Shown here one piece after another: positions 33,790 through 41,666 of a stretch of 41,666 nucleotides of DNA (positions are counted from its first letter, which is position 1; the number at the start of each line of letters is the position of its first letter). The notes below the pieces were generated by a model, which worked only from the letters and a program-made list of their open reading frames with translations, made no database searches and was not told the origin of the DNA. Location of the stretch: positions 1-41,666 of the forward strand of contig JAILKC010000074.1 in the NCBI GenBank assembly GCA_024694055.1, written 5' to 3'. Origin of the DNA: Lachnospiraceae bacterium. GTDB lineage: Bacteria; Bacillota; Clostridia; Lachnospirales; Lachnospiraceae. The translations under genes were made by a program, and so were the position numbers.

Positions 33790-33862
33790 TTGCGACAGTA
33801 TTTATCATCGGTATAATAGAATAGTAATGAAAGTTGACAATTAACAGATAATACGATACAAT
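33790..33862 (+). promoter_or_regulatory. Tandem promoters of the histidine operon
   Basis: P1: TTGCGA (33790-33795), 16 bases, TATAAT (33812-33817). P2: TTGACA (33834-33839), 17 bases, TACAAT (33857-33862). P2 is near consensus. No T-box or His-codon leader peptide is obvious in the remaining 50 bases before hisZG. Confidence 0.75.
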
Positions 33863-33915
33863 TTAGCTTGATAGCGAATTATCACGTTACCACGATAAAG
33901 CAAAAGGAGATCGAT

Positions 33916-35583
33916 ATGAAGAATCTGTTACATACGCCTGAAGGCGTGAGGGATATATATAACGGAGAGTATGATGATAAGCTTCACATAGAAGATGTGG
34001 TCGACAAATTCTTTAAAGAAGCGGGATATAAGGGGATACAGACACCTACATTCGAATACTATGATCTGTTTGGATCGGATATAGGTACGACACCGGGTAA
34101 AGATCTGTACAGATTCACTGACAGAGACGGAGAGACTGTTGTGCTCCGTTCGGATTTTACTCCTTCCATTGCCAGATGTGCGGCCAAGTATTTTAATGAT
34201 CAGGACAGCGTTCTTAAGCTTACATATAAGGGTAATACATTCTCGCAGACCGGCCAGATGCAGGGTAAGCTTCGTGAGACCACTCAGATGGGCGTTGACA
34301 TGATAGGCGACGGCTCTGTGGAGGCTGATGTTGAGGTTATAAAACTGGCTTTGGAGACCTTATCTGCTGTCAGTGACAAAAAGGCTGTCATTATCCTTTC
34401 TCATATTGATTTTTTCAGCGGATTATGTGAGGAAGTGGGGCTTGACAAGGCGTCGGAACTTACGCTTCGTGACTTTGTGAACAACAAAAATTTCGTTGCA
34501 GCCAGAGCTTTTTTGGAAAATCTCGTTATGAATGGCCAGCCTCTTAAGAGAGACCGTATTGAGCGTATCATGCAGCTTGAACAGTTGATAGGCGGTGAAC
34601 TCATACTGGATGAAGCTCAGAAGCTTATCTATAATAAGATGTCATTCAGGGCTATAGACAGGCTCAGACGTATCTACGAAGCGCTTGAAGAATACGGACT
34701 GGGAGACCGGGTATTCTTTGATCTGTCTATGCTCAGCAAATACGGGTATTATACCGGAGTTGTTTTTAAGGCATATATGTCGGGAGTGGGCGATTGTGTA
34801 GCCAAGGGCGGCAGATATGACACTCTCTTAAGTGAATTCGGTAAAGATGCACCGGCTATGGGTTTTGTCATCGTTATTGACGATCTGCTTCAAGCTGTCA
34901 GAGCCCACGAAGATGATATCAGAGATCATTATCTTACGTTTGCCCTCACAAAAGGCAGACTTGCCGATAAGACGCTTAAGATGCTCGAACAGATCGGTAT
35001 ATCATGTGATGAAGTAAAGGATAAGGACACGAGAAAGCTCGTATTTGTCAATGATACACTGAAGATCAGATTTTTCCTTGCAAAAGGACCTGATGTACCC
35101 ACATATGTAGAGAGTGGTGTTGCTGATATCGGAGTTGTGGGCAAGGATACCATAATAGAGGAAAACAGGCGTGTATATGAGGTGCTTGATCTTGGCTTCG
35201 GCAAATGCAGGATGTGTGTTTGCGGTCCGAAGGAAGCTGATGAACTTTTAAAGCATCATGAAAAGATAAGAGTATGTACCAAGTATCCGACTATAGCGCA
35301 GGATTACTTCCACAATAAAAAGCATCAGACTGTGGACCTGATCAAGTTAAACGGTTCGGTGGAATTGGGACCTATTGTTGGACTTTCGGATGTCATTGTT
35401 GATATTGTGGAGACAGGATCTACTCTTAAGGAAAACGGACTGGTTATTCTTGAGGAGATTTGCCCTCTGTCGGCGCGTATGATAGTCAATCAGGTCAGTA
35501 TGCAGTTAAAAGCATACAGGATAAAGGATATTATAGAAAAGATTAAGGAGCTTGAGATAAATGAGAATAACAGAGCTAAATAG
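33916..35583 (+). CDS. hisZG: HisZ-HisG fusion: ATP phosphoribosyltransferase with regulatory domain
   Basis: 555 aa, two units in one chain. Residues 1-335 are HisZ, a class II histidyl-tRNA-synthetase-like regulatory subunit (TPEGVRDIY, LRSDFTPSIARC, GYYTGVVFKAY). Residues about 339-555 are short-form HisG: LTFALTKGRLADK, DIGVVGKDTI and DIVETGSTLKENGL, the last being the PRPP-binding loop. First step of histidine synthesis, ATP plus PRPP to PR-ATP, feedback-controlled through HisZ. In most bacteria HisZ and short HisG are separate proteins forming a hetero-octamer. ATG 33916 follows AGGAG. The hisD start overlaps its end by 23 bases. Confidence 0.93.
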   Translation: MKNLLHTPEGVRDIYNGEYDDKLHIEDVVDKFFKEAGYKGIQTPTFEYYDLFGSDIGTTPGKDLYRFTDRDGETVVLRSDFTPSIARCAAKYFNDQDSVLKLTYKGNTFSQTGQMQGKLRETTQMGVDMIGDGSVEADVEVIKLALETLSAVSDKKAVIILSHIDFFSGLCEEVGLDKASELTLRDFVNNKNFVAARAFLENLVMNGQPLKRDRIERIMQLEQLIGGELILDEAQKLIYNKMSFRAIDRLRRIYEALEEYGLGDRVFFDLSMLSKYGYYTGVVFKAYMSGVGDCVAKGGRYDTLLSEFGKDAPAMGFVIVIDDLLQAVRAHEDDIRDHYLTFALTKGRLADKTLKMLEQIGISCDEVKDKDTRKLVFVNDTLKIRFFLAKGPDVPTYVESGVADIGVVGKDTIIEENRRVYEVLDLGFGKCRMCVCGPKEADELLKHHEKIRVCTKYPTIAQDYFHNKKHQTVDLIKLNGSVELGPIVGLSDVIVDIVETGSTLKENGLVILEEICPLSARMIVNQVSMQLKAYRIKDIIEKIKELEINENNRAK

Positions 35584-36856
35584 TCAGACAAAGGCTGACA
35601 TACTGGGTTCTCTCTTAAAGAGAAGCCCGGCGCAGTATGAACAGTATGAACAGACAGTAAAAGAGATAGTAGAAGATGTTAAAAACCGCGGTGATGAAGC
35701 CGTATGTGAGTACACCTCCAGATTTGACTGTTGGGAAGCAACAGCCGGTAATATAAAAGTTACCGAGGAAGAGATCAAGGCTGCCTATAAAGAGGTCGAT
35801 GAAAGATTTGTCGCCATCCTTAAGGAGGCTGCGTATAATATAGCGGACTTCCACGAGAGGCAGAAGAAAGAAAGCTGGATGTTCACCAAGGAAGACGGAT
35901 CAATCCTTGGACAGCGCATTACTCCTATAGACAGCGTAGGATGCTATGCACCGGGCGGAAAAGCATTTTATCCGTCATCCGTACTTATGAATATAATACC
36001 TGCGAAAGTGGCAGGGGTAAAACGTATTGTACTTGCCACTCCGGCAGCCAAGGGAACGGGCAAAGTCAATCCCGTTACACTCGTTGCTGCAGATATAGCA
36101 GGTGTAAATGAGATCATAAAAGTAGGCGGCGCACAGGCGATAGCAGCCTTGGCATACGGTACGGCTACGATCCCCAAAGTATGTAAGATCACCGGACCCG
36201 GCAACATATTTGTGGCTTTAGCAAAGAAAGCCTGCTTTGGTATGGTGGGTATTGATTCGATCGCGGGGCCCAGCGAGATACTCGTGATAGCTGATGAGAG
36301 CGCCGATCCCAAGTTTGTGGCAGCAGATCTTTTAAGTCAGGCTGAGCATGATGAGATGGCAAGCGCCATACTCTTAACAGACAGCAGAAAGTTTGCGGAT
36401 GCTGTATCTATAGAGGCCGATAAGTTCCTTGAAAAACTAAGCAGAAGAGATATCATCAGTAAGTCGCTAGAAAATTACGGATATATCTTAGTCGGTAAGA
36501 CGATGGATGATGTAGTAGAAGCAGCCAATGATATCGCTTCCGAACATGTGGAGATACAGACTAAGGAACCGTATGAAGTTATGACTCGTATACGTAATGC
36601 CGGGGCGATCTTTATAGGGCCGTATTCCAGCGAACCGTTGGGAGACTATTTTGCCGGTCCCAACCACATACTTCCCACAAACGGTACGGCAAGGTTTTTC
36701 TCACCTTTGAATGTGGATGAGTTTACCAAAAAGACCAGCCTTATAGCATATTCTAAAGCGGGACTTGAGGCTGTTCACGAGAAAATAGAGTATTTTGCCG
36801 AAAAAGAAGAACTTACGGCACATGCCAATTCTATAAGAGTCAGATTTGAGGATTAG
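35561..36856 (+). CDS. hisD: Histidinol dehydrogenase
   Basis: 431 aa, normal length. Conserved blocks: DSVGCYAPGGKAFYPSS, GGAQAIAALAYGT, GPSEILVIAD, QAEHDEMASAIL (His of the catalytic and zinc site), SEHVEIQTKEP and GPNHILPT. Oxidises L-histidinol to histidine in two NAD-dependent steps. The ATG lies inside the hisZG end, 23-base overlap in another frame, so translation is coupled. Confidence 0.97.
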   Translation: MRITELNSQTKADILGSLLKRSPAQYEQYEQTVKEIVEDVKNRGDEAVCEYTSRFDCWEATAGNIKVTEEEIKAAYKEVDERFVAILKEAAYNIADFHERQKKESWMFTKEDGSILGQRITPIDSVGCYAPGGKAFYPSSVLMNIIPAKVAGVKRIVLATPAAKGTGKVNPVTLVAADIAGVNEIIKVGGAQAIAALAYGTATIPKVCKITGPGNIFVALAKKACFGMVGIDSIAGPSEILVIADESADPKFVAADLLSQAEHDEMASAILLTDSRKFADAVSIEADKFLEKLSRRDIISKSLENYGYILVGKTMDDVVEAANDIASEHVEIQTKEPYEVMTRIRNAGAIFIGPYSSEPLGDYFAGPNHILPTNGTARFFSPLNVDEFTKKTSLIAYSKAGLEAVHEKIEYFAEKEELTAHANSIRVRFED

Positions 36857-36876
36857 ATAAAGGGAGGTCACTGAAT

Positions 36877-37464
36877 ATGGAAAGAATGGCGAATATCACC
36901 AGAGATACAAAAGAGACACAGATCTCATTAGAGCTCAATATTGACGGAGAAGGTAATGCATCCATTGATACAGGAATCGGGTTTTTCAATCATATGCTCA
37001 GCGCATTTACAAAACACGGACTGTTTGATATGAATTGCAAGTGCGACGGCGATATAGACGTGGATGGACATCATACGGTTGAGGATACGGGAATAGTACT
37101 TGGTGAAGCAATCAGACAGGCTCTTGGCGATAAAGATGGCATACGCAGATTCGGCAGTTTCACGCTTCCGATGGATGATGCGCTTGTTCTTTGCGCAATA
37201 GACTTAAGTGGCAGGCCGTATCTCGGCTTTGATTACAAGTTTGATGTACCTATGATAGGCGGATTGGATACACAGCTTATAAAAGAGTTCTTTTTGGCTG
37301 TATCTTATGGTGCCATGATGAACATTCATATCAAGGTGCTCTCGGGCGATAACGGACATCATATAGCAGAAGCAATGTTCAAGGCTTTTGCAAAGGCACT
37401 TGATGAAGCTACGATGATCGATTCCAGGATAAAAGGTGTGCAGAGCACAAAGGGTGTACTTTAA
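36877..37464 (+). CDS. hisB: Imidazoleglycerol-phosphate dehydratase
   Basis: 195 aa. The manganese-binding motifs HHTVEDTG and [14 protein letters not shown], plus [16 protein letters not shown], are typical of monofunctional HisB. Catalyses loss of water from imidazole glycerol phosphate. GGAGG precedes the ATG; its stop shares one base with the next start (TAATG). Confidence 0.97.
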   Translation: MERMANITRDTKETQISLELNIDGEGNASIDTGIGFFNHMLSAFTKHGLFDMNCKCDGDIDVDGHHTVEDTGIVLGEAIRQALGDKDGIRRFGSFTLPMDDALVLCAIDLSGRPYLGFDYKFDVPMIGGLDTQLIKEFFLAVSYGAMMNIHIKVLSGDNGHHIAEAMFKAFAKALDEATMIDSRIKGVQSTKGVL

Positions 37465-38795
37465 TGAATAAGAAATTGATACCATGTATATTTCTCTATA
37501 ATAAGATTGCGATCCGTTCATATGATGATACAAGAGTACTGAGTACGGATCCTGTTGCTCTTGCAAAAGAGTGCGAGGCTAAAGGAGCCGATGCGCTCTT
37601 TGTCATGGATCTGTCCGGTAATGATACAGAACATGAGGAAGCCATTGATATGATCAGGGGCATATGTGAGGCTGTGACCATACCGGTGTACGGCGCAGGC
37701 AATGTCAAGAGGAGCGAAGATATAAAAAAGCTTCTGTATGCAGGCTGTACCAAAGCTTCGCTCAATTTCAGCAAAGCAGATAATATAGCCCTTACGGAAG
37801 ATGTATCAAAGCGTTTTGGAAAGGATAAGCTGATTGCTTCCGTGGCCAATCTGGTGGAACTTAATGAGAATAAGGATATACTCGAACAATATGTGTCAGA
37901 GATACTGTTTATGACATATACGAGTGCTCCGGATGCATGCAAAGCAATCTCGCTGCCTGTAATAGCACTTGTGCCGGATGATGATGCCCTGGATAATAAC
38001 GGCATGCCGGAAGAAGAACTTAAAAAACTGGTTAAGTTGTGCAAAATTGAGAATATCTCCGGCATAAGTGGAGATGTTATAGGTCATGATCTTGATAATA
38101 TCCTTGTTATTCGTAACAAATTAAAGGAAAAAGGGCTGTACATCGATGCCGCCGACTACGGTGTTTCGAATGCCAGGTGGTCAGATATGAAGACCATTGC
38201 GGATTCGGACGGACTTGTTCCGGTTGTTGTACAGGATTATAAGAATGATGAAGTGCTTATGGTTGCTTATATGAATGAAGAAGCATATCTTAAGACGCTT
38301 TCCACCGGTCAGATGCATTATTACAGCCGCAGCCGTAAGAAATTATGGCAAAAAGGAGAGGAGAGCGGTCATTTCCAAAATCTTAAGTCTTTGTATATAG
38401 ACTGCGATAAGGATACCCTTCTTGCAAAGGTAGAGCAGATTGGTGTAGCCTGCCATACAGGTAATCGCACCTGTTTTTACACAAATATATATGAAAAAGA
38501 GACTGCGGTTTCATCAAATCCGCTTAAGGTATTTGATCAGGTCATGGATGTGATCCTTGATCGTAAAGCCAATCCCAAGGAAGGATCTTATACCAACTAT
38601 CTTTTTGACAAAGGACTTGATAAGATACTTAAAAAGCTTGGAGAAGAAGCTACAGAGATCGTTATCGCGGCCAAGAACCCGAATCCGAACGAAGTCAAAT
38701 ATGAGATCTGTGATCTGTTGTATCATATGATGGTTCTTATGGCAGAACGCGGGATCACATGGGAAGAGATCACGGAAGAACTGGCCAAGCGATAA
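37464..38795 (+). CDS. HisF/HisA-like barrel fused to HisI and HisE (bifunctional HisIE)
   Basis: 443 aa in three parts. Residues 1-240: a HisF/HisA-like TIM barrel ([31 protein letters not shown]) in which the usual first catalytic Asp (IPCxD) is Phe and the second (VxxxD) is not evident, so it looks inactive. Residues about 245-345: HisI, phosphoribosyl-AMP cyclohydrolase ([36 protein letters not shown] zinc ligands). Residues about 355-443: HisE, phosphoribosyl-ATP pyrophosphatase ([27 protein letters not shown]). Steps two and three of histidine synthesis. Start overlaps the hisB stop by 1 base. hisA, hisF, hisH and hisC are not in this window. Confidence 0.93.
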   Translation: MNKKLIPCIFLYNKIAIRSYDDTRVLSTDPVALAKECEAKGADALFVMDLSGNDTEHEEAIDMIRGICEAVTIPVYGAGNVKRSEDIKKLLYAGCTKASLNFSKADNIALTEDVSKRFGKDKLIASVANLVELNENKDILEQYVSEILFMTYTSAPDACKAISLPVIALVPDDDALDNNGMPEEELKKLVKLCKIENISGISGDVIGHDLDNILVIRNKLKEKGLYIDAADYGVSNARWSDMKTIADSDGLVPVVVQDYKNDEVLMVAYMNEEAYLKTLSTGQMHYYSRSRKKLWQKGEESGHFQNLKSLYIDCDKDTLLAKVEQIGVACHTGNRTCFYTNIYEKETAVSSNPLKVFDQVMDVILDRKANPKEGSYTNYLFDKGLDKILKKLGEEATEIVIAAKNPNPNEVKYEICDLLYHMMVLMAERGITWEEITEELAKR

Positions 38796-38829
38796 TATAT
38801 ATATTTTGGCTTGAAATGGAGGCATGATT

Positions 38830-39006
38830 ATGGAGGTATGTGCTGAGATGATTGAAGATGATGAACTGATGAAGGTAAACGGAGGACAGAATATACCCGG
38901 TGACCGTAACACGGATAATAACGGCAATGAGAATGGGGAAGATGATGATCAGAAGCGGCCCGGTTTTGTCCCCAATCATCATGGAATGATAATGATTCAG
39001 CAATAG
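38830..39006 (+). CDS. Small peptide with double-glycine-type leader (putative bacteriocin-like or RiPP precursor)
   Basis: 58 aa. The leader MEVCAEMIEDDELMKVNGG fits the secretion leader consensus ELxxVxGG: Glu at -8, Leu at -7, Val at -4, Gly-Gly at -2/-1. Cleavage would release a 39-residue hydrophilic core rich in Asn, Asp and Gly, with an HHG motif and a Met-Ile end and no Cys. The ATG at 38830 follows TGGAGG with 7 bases; the ATG at 38824 is too close to it. Only 34 bases lie after hisF*IE with no terminator between, so it may be the last gene of the his operon. No processing transporter is nearby. Confidence 0.7.
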   Translation: MEVCAEMIEDDELMKVNGGQNIPGDRNTDNNGNENGEDDDQKRPGFVPNHHGMIMIQQ

Positions 39007-39057
39007 TTTATCGGTGAACGACATATAAATACAACGAGGCGGTCAAAATTGTTTTAT

Positions 39058-39115
39058 AACGCAATGGGTTTTGTGTAAATTGATGGTAATTGCATGGAAA
39101 TCATTGCGTTTTTTA
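39058..39115 (+). terminator. Terminator after the small peptide gene
   Basis: AACGCAATG (39058-39066) pairs with CATTGCGTT (39102-39110), followed by six Ts and A; the 35-base loop is large. It ends the his-operon/peptide transcript. Confidence 0.65.
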
Positions 39116-39133
39116 TGCATTTTATAATATAAT
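39104..39133 (+). promoter_or_regulatory. Probable promoter of the PAS-PAS receptor gene
   Basis: TTGCGT (39104-39109), 18 bases, TATAAT (39128-39133). The -35 is inside the 3' arm of the preceding terminator. RNA would start near 39140, giving a leader of about 50 bases. Confidence 0.55.
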
Positions 39134-39190
39134 TAATACAGTTATATGATTTGCCTAAAACAAATTTGTATAAACACGGAGGGTTTTACT

Positions 39191-40603
39191 ATGTTTGGAA
39201 GCAATAAGGGTAAGAATGGCAGAGATCAGGAATATATAAGCCGTATTGAGGCATTGGAGAATGAACTTAAGGCCGAGAAGGCGGGCAGGATACTTCAGGA
39301 AAAGATGCTTGAATCTGTTAACAATGCGACGCATCTAGCGATCTGGATGGTATTCTTTAATGAGAAAGGTGAACAGTCCGGAGTTAAGTTTTCAGACGAT
39401 ATGAGAAGGATGCTTGGGTATAGCGCCAGTGAACTCCCGGATGATGTGAATGCATATGCCGCCTTGATATATCCCGAGGATACAGAGGGCGCATTTACAG
39501 AGTTTGCAAATTCTGTCCGGGGTGGCAAGTTTGACACCAATTACAGACTTCTTAATAAGAACGGCGAATACCGCATGTATCACGCCGCAGGTCAGTGTAT
39601 ATCACGTGCGGACGGATCTCCTGAGGTGTTTATCGGTACATTCCAGGATATAGAAGAAAAGCTTCGTATGGAAGCGGTTCTTGAGCATGATACCAAACGT
39701 CAGAAAGCTGTTGATCTGATGATGCTTGAGGGAAGCTGGAGCATGGATCTTACCAAGTATGCCATAGATGATCCTTCTTCACCGATGGTATTCTCTGATC
39801 AGTTTAAGAAGATCTTGGGCTTTACTCCCAACGACAGAGATTTCCCCGAGATAATGAGTTCATGGATCACCAGAATGCATCCTGATGATGTTGCAGAGGC
39901 ATCTGAAGCCATGGGTAAGCAGTTGACCGATCCTTCAGGGCAGGTAGTATTCGATATGGAATACCGTATGAAGCATAAGAACGGAGAATACATATGGGTT
40001 CGTGCTTCAAGCTATGTAATATGGGAAGGGCATGCGCCTGTTATGGCAGCCGGCACCATCCTTGACATCACTGAAGAGAAGCGTAATCAGGCAAGATTTG
40101 AGTCTGAGATGGAGCCGAATATTGAGGCACTTCGTAACGGTATGGCTGACATATCCGCTACGGTAGAAAAGGCAGCATCTCAGATGCGTGAAGTATCAAG
40201 TAAGCAGACTGATGTTACAGAATCAGCGAAACTTATAGAGAAGGCCGTAGATGATTCAATGGAGATCATCAACAGTATCCAGGGCATAGCAGATCAGACC
40301 AATCTCTTATCACTTAATGCTTCGATCGAAGCTGCAAGAGCCGGAGATGCAGGAAGAGGATTTGCCGTAGTAGCTACAGAGGTTCAGACACTGTCCAACA
40401 CGACCAAGGAGACGACAGCTCATATATCTGATATCCTTACCAATATGAATGGTTCTATCAAGGACATCCTTAATAAGATCAATCAGATATCAAATGGAAT
40501 CGCAGAAGAGAGCGAAGAGATGGAATCTATCAATGCAACCGTTGAAGAACTCCATACCTCGGCTAACGATATCGCTGAAATGGCGGCTACATTATATAAG
40601 TAA
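39191..40603 (+). CDS. Soluble PAS-PAS methyl-accepting chemotaxis-like protein
   Basis: 470 aa without membrane helix. A coiled-coil start, PAS1 (about 45-155, [12 protein letters not shown] ... [10 protein letters not shown]), PAS2 (about 175-300, [13 protein letters not shown] ... [11 protein letters not shown]) and an MCP signalling domain (about 310-470) with the conserved tip [13 protein letters not shown] and [18 protein letters not shown]. The signalling domain is short, with few possible methylation sites. It would sense a cytoplasmic ligand and address CheA/CheW. ATG 39191 is chosen because GGAGGG lies upstream. It stands between two double-glycine peptide genes. Confidence 0.88.
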   Translation: MFGSNKGKNGRDQEYISRIEALENELKAEKAGRILQEKMLESVNNATHLAIWMVFFNEKGEQSGVKFSDDMRRMLGYSASELPDDVNAYAALIYPEDTEGAFTEFANSVRGGKFDTNYRLLNKNGEYRMYHAAGQCISRADGSPEVFIGTFQDIEEKLRMEAVLEHDTKRQKAVDLMMLEGSWSMDLTKYAIDDPSSPMVFSDQFKKILGFTPNDRDFPEIMSSWITRMHPDDVAEASEAMGKQLTDPSGQVVFDMEYRMKHKNGEYIWVRASSYVIWEGHAPVMAAGTILDITEEKRNQARFESEMEPNIEALRNGMADISATVEKAASQMREVSSKQTDVTESAKLIEKAVDDSMEIINSIQGIADQTNLLSLNASIEAARAGDAGRGFAVVATEVQTLSNTTKETTAHISDILTNMNGSIKDILNKINQISNGIAEESEEMESINATVEELHTSANDIAEMAATLYK

Positions 40604-40649
40604 ACATATACTGAGAATTTTTGAATACAATGAGCTGAAAATGTTGATT

Positions 40650-40692
40650 ATCACCCGGGATGTGCAGTGTATGCTCGGGTGATGATTTTTTC
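40650..40692 (+). terminator. Rho-independent terminator after the receptor gene
   Basis: ATCACCCG (40650-40657) pairs with CGGGTGAT (40676-40683), followed by GATTTTTT. Ends the receptor transcript. Confidence 0.8.
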
Positions 40693-40694
40693 AG

Positions 40695-40726
40695 AGCTGT
40701 CGCCGAAAAATTAAAAGCTGTCGCCG
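40695..40726 (+). repeat. 11-bp direct repeat, possible activator-binding site
   Basis: AGCTGTCGCCG occurs at 40695-40705 and 40716-40726, identical copies with starts 21 bases apart, that is two helical turns. The second copy ends one base before the -35 region of the downstream peptide gene. Such spacing is typical of response-regulator dimer sites at peptide/bacteriocin promoters. Confidence 0.7.
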
Positions 40727-40727
40727 T

Positions 40728-40757
40728 TTGTGAGCTTAAAACGTATATTAGTATATA
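40728..40757 (+). promoter_or_regulatory. Probable promoter of the second double-glycine peptide
   Basis: TTGTGA (40728-40733), 18 bases, TATATA (40752-40757). It is a weak promoter, consistent with need for an activator bound to the adjacent direct repeats. Confidence 0.5.
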
Positions 40758-40791
40758 AAGAATAAGCACCAAATAAAAGGAGGTTACAATT

Positions 40792-41118
40792 ATGGAACTT
40801 TTTGGAAAACATAAAAAGAATGTAGAAAAGATTGATAATTTGAAAGAAGAAACAAAGCTTCCGGATGAGCTCCTGGAAAATGTTGGTGGCGGTGGTATAG
40901 TAAAATTTGATGACGGTACATATCAGGTCTATCTTACTGTTAAGGGAAACCTCCCTCTGGTAGGTGAACGATATGCGACATTGGAGGAAGCGATGGAAGC
41001 TCATAAGAATTATAATAAGGCTTTTGTAGGTGAACCATATGTAATGAGTCAGGCAATTTATGACCGTGAGGCAAATAAGCCTCTTATAGGAAAAAGTTTT
41101 CATTGGCCATGGAAGTAA
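40792..41118 (+). CDS. Second double-glycine-leader peptide/protein
   Basis: 108 aa. The first 32-34 residues are charged and end in LPDELLENVGGGG, matching the double-glycine leader pattern (DELLxxVxGG). The remaining 75 or so residues (FDDGTYQVYLTVKG, ERYATLEEAMEAHK, HWPWK at the end) contain no Cys, so no lanthionine or disulfide is expected; the C-terminal Trp/His/Lys tail is notable. AAGGAGG is 8 bases before the ATG. Likely secreted after leader removal, as a bacteriocin-like or signalling protein; no immunity or transporter gene is visible. Confidence 0.75.
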   Translation: MELFGKHKKNVEKIDNLKEETKLPDELLENVGGGGIVKFDDGTYQVYLTVKGNLPLVGERYATLEEAMEAHKNYNKAFVGEPYVMSQAIYDREANKPLIGKSFHWPWK

Positions 41119-41147
41119 ATTAACAATTTCGAATCATAAAACTGTAT

Positions 41148-41188
41148 CCCCTTACCTATCACTGAATTCTCGCTAGGGGGGTGTTTTT
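41148..41188 (+). terminator. Terminator after the second peptide
   Basis: CCCCT (41148-41152) pairs with AGGGG (41175-41179) around a 22-base loop, then GGTGTTTTTT. The stem is short, so the call is moderate. Confidence 0.55.
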
Positions 41189-41275
41189 TGCAAAATTATA
41201 AATTCTTCATTTTACGTGTGTGATTATAAGCTTGATTGTCAGAGTAAATGCAACACCTGATGGCCTGTATCACGA

Positions 41276-41312
41276 AATGATCCGAAAAATCACATGATCG
41301 GGTCATTTTTTA
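41276..41312 (+). terminator. Hairpin with T-run next to the transposase end
   Basis: AATGATCCGA (41276-41285) pairs with TCGGGTCATT (41298-41307), 10 bp with one G-U, followed by TTTT. It lies 13 bases beyond the transposase stop and could protect the IS element from outside transcription. Confidence 0.65.
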
Positions 41313-41319
41313 ATGGTTA

Positions 41320-41666
41320 TCAGTCTACATTAAGCAGACTCTTAGTAAGATTTACATCATCGGGCTCGATGAATTTAAGCCCAAGCAGCTTCATAAGAAG
41401 ATGCATATCATGATCATCATCCGGGATCATCTCATAAGGAGACATATTCTGAAGTCCCGGGCGGCGTGTACTGTTGATATGATTCATAAGAAGAGTCATA
41501 TCATCCTGTGTAAAAGGCTTGAGCGAAGTTCCCTTAGGGATGACATAGCGGATGTACTCGTGATTTTTTTCGAGACGTCCCTTCTGTCCGGACTGCATCG
41601 GATCACAGTAATACATGCTTGTACGAAGTGTCCCGTCACCGGATGCAGAATGTTCAAGCTCATCAA
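41320..41666 (-). CDS. IS30-type transposase, C-terminal part (runs off window end)
   Basis: About 115 residues are visible and the frame is open to the window edge; a Met at 41616 is internal. The segment YYCDPMQSGQKGRLEKNHEYI contains the late part of the DDE integrase core (Glu in the KNHE helix), then IPKGTSLKPFTQDDM, HINS and SPYEMI, all typical of IS30-family transposases. The C-terminus is extended by an acidic tail. Whether the element is intact cannot be judged; no terminal inverted repeat was identified here. Confidence 0.85.
   Translation of the reverse strand, partial: DELEHSASGDGTLRTSMYYCDPMQSGQKGRLEKNHEYIRYVIPKGTSLKPFTQDDMTLLMNHINSTRRPGLQNMSPYEMIPDDDHDMHLLMKLLGLKFIEPDDVNLTKSLLNVD

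Noticed and set aside
33863-33915. His leader peptide or T-box before hisZG
   Set aside because: The leader has no run of His codons, no specifier-type hairpin and no terminator.
39007-39057. Additional short coding frame before the terminator
   Set aside because: No start with ribosome site and no conserved pattern.
1-41666. CRISPR array, tRNA or rRNA genes
   Set aside because: No regularly spaced repeats and no cloverleaf or rRNA sequence was recognised by eye.

Overview
The window looks like a chromosomal segment of an anaerobic Bacillota, most likely a Lachnospiraceae member of the Butyrivibrio/Roseburia type. This rests on gene content and protein style: TIGR03960/TIGR03936 radical SAM genes beside an RNase G-like gene, RecU, an rplU-prp-rpmA cluster with an L27 N-terminal extension, intracellular GH10 xylanase, HisZ-HisG and HisF-like-HisI-HisE fusions, many c-di-GMP proteins, and small peptides with double-glycine leaders. 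The genus was not verified by any search.

Layout. 1-6.7 kb (+): the end of an unknown gene, then a probable long transcription unit: N-acetylmuramoyl-L-alanine amidase with a C-terminal membrane anchor, an unknown membrane protein, two radical-SAM-associated proteins, a short RNase E/G-like protein and a lone amino-acid-type ABC ATPase. 6.8-8.6 kb: divergent SOS pair (YneA-like LysM protein and LexA) sharing LexA-box-like sites, then a small membrane protein. 8.6-10.4 kb (-): tyrosine recombinase and TtcA-like PP-loop protein. 10.5-14.1 kb (+): AI-2E family transporter and a 7TM-GAF-GGDEF protein. 14.2-15.9 kb (-): Y-family polymerase plus small partner, with its own LexA-like box. 16.2-21.3 kb (+): a sugar-catabolism operon (unknown TIM-barrel-like enzyme, Gfo/Idh/MocA oxidoreductase, GH10 xylanase, ferredoxin-type aldo/keto reductase). 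21.3-24.8 kb (+): PAS-GGDEF protein, a small His/Cys-rich membrane protein, a zinc-type substrate-binding lipoprotein and another lipoprotein. 24.8-29.3 kb (+): rplU-prp-rpmA, obgE-yhbY-nadD-rsfS-yqeK. 29.4-33.8 kb (+): 7TM-EAL phosphodiesterase, cytidylate-kinase-like protein, RluC/D pseudouridine synthase, RecU. 33.8-38.8 kb (+): compact histidine operon hisZG-hisD-hisB-hisF*IE. 38.8-41.1 kb (+): two small double-glycine-leader peptides flanking a soluble PAS-PAS chemoreceptor-like protein. 41.3 kb to end (-): C-terminal part of an IS30-type transposase running off the window.

The genes fall into several functional sets: an SOS set (lexA, yneA-like, Y-family polymerase), a xylan/xylo-oligosaccharide utilisation set, c-di-GMP synthesis and breakdown (two GGDEF proteins, one EAL protein), zinc handling, ribosome assembly, and histidine biosynthesis. 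The most unusual items are the double-glycine peptides (one possibly the last cistron of the his operon, the other behind an 11-bp direct repeat with 21-bp period), the his gene fusions with an apparently inactive TIM barrel, a cluster of putative leaderless start sites, and an amidase with a membrane anchor but no signal peptide. No rRNA, tRNA or CRISPR array was seen. No gene-free stretch exceeds about 300 bases.
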